10,309 bases of DNA from Coriobacteriales bacterium (lineage in GTDB: Bacteria > Actinomycetota > Coriobacteriia > Coriobacteriales > UBA8131), in NCBI GenBank assembly GCA_031290695.1, contig JAITNB010000047.1:1-10309 (forward strand), in the 5' to 3' direction. Position 1 is the first letter of the stretch, and each line of letters opens with the position of its first letter. Position numbers and translations under genes: made by a program. This document shows positions 7,211 to 10,309 of this stretch, in pieces. The notes below the pieces were generated by a model. That model worked only from the letters and a program-made list of their open reading frames with translations, did no database searches and was not told the DNA's origin.

Positions 7211-10165
7211 GTGCGGGAGAAGCCGATAACAGAGCAACTATCCATTGATTTCTTTGGCGAGGAGACTGCGCCGGAGGAGGTTGTTGAGCAGAGACAAGGC
7301 CAGCAAGAGCTGTTCTTGGGGCTTGAGTTTGAGCCGGAGCCTCGCTCGGAACCTCGGTTGAAGCCTGGGCTGGAGCCAAAGCCACGGCCGGCACCCGAAC
7401 CAAAGACTGAGCCGCGGCCTGAACCCAAGCCACGGCCGGTACCCGAACCCAAGCCTGAGCCAAAACCGGAGCCGCGGCTGGTGCCAAGACCGGTGCCAAA
7501 GCCTGAGCCGAAACCGGAGCCTAGACTCGAGCCACGGCCGGAGCCTAGACCCTCGCCCAAGCCTGAGCCAAGACCGGTGTCAAAGCCTGAGCCAAGACCG
7601 GTGTCAAAACCTGAGCCACGGCCCGAGCCAAGACCGGAGCCAAAACCCGAGCCACGGCTGGTGCCAAAACCCGAGCCACGGCTGGTGCCAAAGCCCCGCC
7701 CCCGCCCTGCCCCCGACCCTTGGCGCGACATCCACCTAACAGAGAATGAGCTGCGGGACCCAAAGAGCTACCGCTCCTATTATGCCCATCTGGGCCAGAA
7801 GGGGGGCGACCCAGCGCAAGAATCGCAGGAGCCCTCTGCCAAGGTCCCCGTCCCTACGGCTCAGCCAGAACCCTTCACATCGGCTGTCCTCCTCACACCG
7901 TCGGAGCCTTTGGTGCAACCAGGATTCGTGGTGTCGCGTGCGCAAGGGCTCCCGGTGGAACATCCGGCAGATGTGGCAGAGCGCCCCTTCACGGCAGAGC
8001 AGTTTCGCACGGTAGAGCCGCAACGCGCAGCAGAGCAGCCCTACGCAGCAGAGCAGCCTCGCACGGTGGAACAACCCCGCGCAGCAGAGCAGCAGCGTAC
8101 GGCAGAGACGCCCCGCACGGGGGAGCAACGACGCGTAACGGAACAACCCCGCGCAGCAGAGCAGCAACAACCCCCTAGGGCAGAGCAGCCCCGCCTTGCA
8201 GAGCAGCCCCGTGAAGAATCCCCCGTGGAACCCCTCATAAAGGTACCCGAGGTTCCTCGCGAGGGACTTCCTCCACAAAAACTCGCGCGGGTACACGGAG
8301 AAACCCTTTCGCATGAGATAGTAACGTTGACCCATGAGGGGCCAATGCCCCCCGCCCAGTCTGGGCAACAGGCCTCAAAGAGGCCCAAGCACCTGCGCAC
8401 CGAGCACGCCCTGCGCTATCAGCCGCCCCTGCCCGTCGAGAAGCAGCCCATTCACCAACCAGCTCCCACGCCTGTTACGGCACAGGTCCCACGCCAACAG
8501 GCGAACGTGACTATCGTCTCACCCAAGAGGTCACCTCAGAAAGAGACCCCCTCCATCCTGATTCCCCACTCGGAGGCTGACCCTTATGACCCTTATGAAG
8601 AGGAGGACCCCTTCGTAGAGCAAGAGCCCAAAGAAGAGGGAGGATTCAAAGAAGAAGAAGGGCCCCAAGAAGAGGAAGTGCCCCAAGAAGAGGAAGTGCC
8701 CCAAGAACCTGCAAGCACGAAGGCAGATCCTCGCGCCGTGGCCCTGGGTGATACCGACCCGTTTCCCGTCATACCGTACACGGCCCAGCCGGTGCTTATC
8801 GACGACGACGAGTTTGACGACTACAACGACGACGTGGACGACGACTATGATGACGGGTTCGACGACGACACGGACAACAACGACCTTGACGACGACACAG
8901 ACAACGAGTTTGATGATGACGCAAGCGACGATGCAGATGGCGCGGACGACGAGTTCGACGACGACCTCGACCTTGATGACGAGTTTGGCCTCGACCTCGA
9001 TGACGACCTCGATGACGACGAGTTCGACCTCGACTTCGACGACGACGTAGACGACAGAGACGAGCGCCCCCCGAGCATCAGCCCGCCCCGCAATGCACCC
9101 CGCCCCGCCCGCCCCGCCCCCGCCCCGCCAGCCGCCCTCCTCTCCGACGACGTCCCGGATGACACCACGGACGCCGCCCTCAGCGCCGCCCTCAGCGACG
9201 AGGAGCTTGCCAAACGGCCCAAGCGCGCCCGCTGGCATTATGTCGTTGCGATCCTTGTGGCCCTCATCCTCGTGGGCGGCACCACGGCCTACTTCCTCAT
9301 CACCACCGCGGCGGCCCAACAGGAGAGCGACCGTGAGGAGGGATACCGCAACCTGGACGATGCCATCGCCCTCGTCCAGGAGGCCGATGCCGTTGTTGTC
9401 GCCCTCGACCAGGCCATCGACAGCCAGGTGACTGAGGAGAACCTGGCCCAACTCCAGGCGCTGCTCGACCAGTCCCGCACCATCGAGGAGACCCTCACCA
9501 ACGCATCGCAACATGCCGATCAGGCGCTCCAGTTCTTTTCCCAAACGGGAGACCAGGCGCTGGCCCAGCATGTCATCGACGCGGCCGACTACCGTAGCGA
9601 CATGCTCAACTACGGCAGGATGATCGTGCAAAACGACATCTCTGCCATGCAGGGCGCTCTGCTCCTCGCCGACGCGTGGTACCTCATCACGAGCGCCGAC
9701 TACAATATGCGCCATGCCGTCGAGGTTGTTGGCGGCGCCAATGCGAGCAAGATACAGGAGGCCGTGGACTCAAACAAAGCGGCTGCGGAGGAGCTTGCCC
9801 AGGCCCAGATGAAGATACAAGAGGCCCAGGGGGTGTTTGACCAGGCAGACTTCTCAAGCATCGCCAACTTCCTTGTTGTGAAGCGGGAGGCCGCGCTTTT
9901 GGCGATTGAGTCGGACGAGGCCCTGTTGGCGAAGGACGTCACCCTCGCAACGCAGAAGAACGACGAGTATACCAGCAAGGACGCCGAGGTGGTACAGGCC
10001 GCCCAGAAAATCCCCAGCGACCCCATGAGCCTTATCACAGACGCCTATGACGCGGCCACCAAGGACATCATCGCCTCGTATCAGTTAGCACGGGGCAAAG
10101 CTGCCGACTCAGATGGGTTTGTACGCGAATATACCGGAGTGGACGTTTTGCCGTCCACGCAATAG
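7211..10165 (+). CDS. Large single-pass membrane protein with disordered repetitive cytoplasmic region
   Basis: This 984-residue protein is not one I recognise. Residues 1-39 are a short non-repetitive head ([11 protein letters not shown]). Residues 40-168 are Pro-Glu-Pro-Lys/Arg repeats. Residues 169-195 ([20 protein letters not shown]) look foldable. Residues 261-335 are EQPR repeats, 462-499 are Glu-rich, and 531-617 hold 50 Asp in 87 positions. A Pro/Arg linker, a basic stretch KRPKRAR (668-674) and one membrane helix (about 677-700) follow, then a helical Ala/Gln/Asp-rich domain to 984. There is no signal peptide. The basic flank predicts the N terminus inside and the C-terminal domain outside. 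GTG 7211 is the first start in frame, with AGGA or GGAG upstream at non-ideal spacing. The next Met is residue 379, within this low-complexity region. A role in the cell envelope, scaffolding or sensing is only conjecture. Confidence 0.88.
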   Translation: MREKPITEQLSIDFFGEETAPEEVVEQRQGQQELFLGLEFEPEPRSEPRLKPGLEPKPRPAPEPKTEPRPEPKPRPVPEPKPEPKPEPRLVPRPVPKPEPKPEPRLEPRPEPRPSPKPEPRPVSKPEPRPVSKPEPRPEPRPEPKPEPRLVPKPEPRLVPKPRPRPAPDPWRDIHLTENELRDPKSYRSYYAHLGQKGGDPAQESQEPSAKVPVPTAQPEPFTSAVLLTPSEPLVQPGFVVSRAQGLPVEHPADVAERPFTAEQFRTVEPQRAAEQPYAAEQPRTVEQPRAAEQQRTAETPRTGEQRRVTEQPRAAEQQQPPRAEQPRLAEQPREESPVEPLIKVPEVPREGLPPQKLARVHGETLSHEIVTLTHEGPMPPAQSGQQASKRPKHLRTEHALRYQPPLPVEKQPIHQPAPTPVTAQVPRQQANVTIVSPKRSPQKETPSILIPHSEADPYDPYEEEDPFVEQEPKEEGGFKEEEGPQEEEVPQEEEVPQEPASTKADPRAVALGDTDPFPVIPYTAQPVLIDDDEFDDYNDDVDDDYDDGFDDDTDNNDLDDDTDNEFDDDASDDADGADDEFDDDLDLDDEFGLDLDDDLDDDEFDLDFDDDVDDRDERPPSISPPRNAPRPARPAPAPPAALLSDDVPDDTTDAALSAALSDEELAKRPKRARWHYVVAILVALILVGGTTAYFLITTAAAQQESDREEGYRNLDDAIALVQEADAVVVALDQAIDSQVTEENLAQLQALLDQSRTIEETLTNASQHADQALQFFSQTGDQALAQHVIDAADYRSDMLNYGRMIVQNDISAMQGALLLADAWYLITSADYNMRHAVEVVGGANASKIQEAVDSNKAAAEELAQAQMKIQEAQGVFDQADFSSIANFLVVKREAALLAIESDEALLAKDVTLATQKNDEYTSKDAEVVQAAQKIPSDPMSLITDAYDAATKDIIASYQLARGKAADSDGFVREYTGVDVLPSTQ
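7328..7714 (+). repeat. Pro-Glu-Pro-Lys/Arg coding repeat with perfect 24-bp tandem copies
   Basis: About 129 codons of two- to eight-residue Pro-rich repeats. Two pairs of 24-bp units are identical: 7559-7582 with 7583-7606 (encoding KPEPRPVS), and 7640-7663 with 7664-7687 (encoding the PKPEPRLV period). Each unit keeps the frame (8 codons). Elsewhere the codons vary (AAG or AAA, GAG or GAA), so only the newest copies are identical. Confidence 0.85.
7991..8215 (+). repeat. EQPR hexapeptide-like coding repeat
   Basis: Residues 261-335 of the large membrane protein contain five exact EQPR motifs (starting at residues 281, 287, 311, 325 and 331) and many variants (EQQR, ETPR, EQRR, VEPQR), mostly about 6 residues apart. 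The DNA shows a recurring gcagagcag core. The segment is predicted to be disordered or weakly helical. Confidence 0.75.
8663..8698 (+). repeat. Perfect 18-bp tandem duplication in Glu-rich segment
   Basis: Identical 18-bp units at 8663-8680 and 8681-8698 encode a duplicated PQEEEV. A partial third copy follows (PQEP). It lies in the Glu-rich patch of the large membrane protein and keeps the frame. Confidence 0.85.
8801..9061 (+). repeat. Asp-rich coding tract
   Basis: Residues 531-617 of the large membrane protein contain 50 aspartates, interspersed with Phe, Tyr, Leu, Glu, Asn and Thr, with recurring DDEFD and LDLDD patterns. GAC and GAT codons alternate, so this is not a pure trinucleotide array. 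The tract is immensely acidic and sits about 60 residues before the membrane helix on the predicted inner side. Confidence 0.85.
10139..10158 (+). other. 7-bp hairpin at the 3' end of the large gene
   Basis: GTGGACG (10139-10145) pairs with CGTCCAC (10152-10158) around a TTTTGC loop, inside the last codons of the large gene. No T run follows, and the next gene starts 37 bases later. It may be a weak attenuator or have no function. Confidence 0.3.
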
Positions 10166-10194
10166 AATCATCGTGTCCCCTGTTTGGAGGGTTT

Positions 10195-10309
10195 ATGGCA
10201 GTATTAACGGAGTACGTGGAAGAACTGGTGCAGGAGATTGGGCCGCGCCCCGCAGGCTCGAAGGCCGAGCAGCGGGCAGCAGACCACATAGCCGTGCGCT
10301 TGCGTGACG
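10195..10309 (+). CDS. Probable M28-family peptidase, N-terminal fragment
   Basis: Only the first 38 codons are in the window. EIGPRPAGSKAEQRAADHIAVRL (from residue 14) matches the typical opening of M28 zinc aminopeptidase-like proteins, where an IGPRPAGS-type motif is followed by a helix of the kind AAxYIxxxL. The metal-binding residues lie beyond the window, so activity cannot be judged. GGAGG (10186-10190) is four bases from ATG, slightly close but acceptable. The 29-bp gap from the preceding gene and same strand suggest co-transcription with the large membrane protein gene. No signal peptide is visible in this part, pointing to a cytoplasmic enzyme. Confidence 0.65.
   Translation, partial: MAVLTEYVEELVQEIGPRPAGSKAEQRAADHIAVRLRD

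Noticed and set aside
7188..7229. 13-codon upstream ORF ([13 protein letters not shown]) overlapping the large gene start
   Set aside because: Short, overlapping and without its own ribosome-binding site. It is compatible with chance, although a leader role cannot be excluded.
7328..7714. CRISPR array
   Set aside because: Repeats are contiguous, in frame and lack unique spacers. There are no cas genes.
7186..7731. Gly-Ser/Arg-rich collagen-like minus-strand frame
   Set aside because: It is the complement of the Pro-Glu-Pro repeats. The plus frame has a promoter, membrane helix and long continuation.
8531..9715. 394-codon minus-strand open frame opposite the Asp-rich region
   Set aside because: Val/Ile runs arise as complements of GAC/GAT codons. 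It has no independent coding signals.

Overview
This is a GC-rich bacterial chromosomal window carrying a conserved housekeeping block of translation and replication genes, rpsF-ssb-rpsR-rplI-dnaB, followed by an oppositely oriented rmuC and then purA. Its last third is a very large low-complexity membrane protein gene. The gene order, high GC, strong Shine-Dalgarno sequences and protein style suggest a Gram-positive, actinobacterial lineage. Coriobacteriia is my best guess, from pattern recognition only. There are no rRNA or tRNA genes, insertion sequences, CRISPR arrays or phage genes.

Layout. Positions 1-639 hold the 3' end of an unrecognised gene whose product ends in a membrane helix. 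A 382-bp gene-free stretch (640-1021) carries helically spaced G-rich repeats, two short inverted repeats, a candidate promoter and the rpsF leader. The leader can fold so that both the Shine-Dalgarno sequence and the start codon of rpsF are paired. Next come rpsF (S6), ssb, rpsR (zinc-type S18), rplI (L9 with an acidic tail of about 110 residues) and dnaB (replicative helicase). They are closely spaced on the + strand and probably form one operon, with hairpins in the rpsF-ssb and rplI-dnaB gaps. dnaB ends against rmuC, a minus-strand gene for a membrane-anchored coiled-coil protein. Their stop codons share bases within CTAA. The 115-bp gap between rmuC and purA has an overlapping -10 element readable on both strands.

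After purA, an extended -10 promoter precedes a 984-codon GTG-started gene. Its product is a single-pass membrane protein with about 675 residues of mostly repetitive, probably disordered sequence on the predicted cytoplasmic side: Pro-Glu-Pro-Lys/Arg repeats, EQPR repeats, a Glu patch and an Asp tract. A basic stop-transfer segment, one membrane helix and a helical outer domain of about 285 residues follow. Its DNA contains perfect 24-bp and 18-bp tandem duplications, so length variation between strains is likely. The window closes with the first 38 codons of a probable M28-family peptidase.

Together the core genes supply ribosome assembly (S6, S18, L9), replication-fork functions (SSB, DnaB), genome maintenance (RmuC) and AMP synthesis (PurA). 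The most interesting signals are the rpsF leader fold, the tailed L9, the divergent shared promoter element and the large disordered membrane protein.
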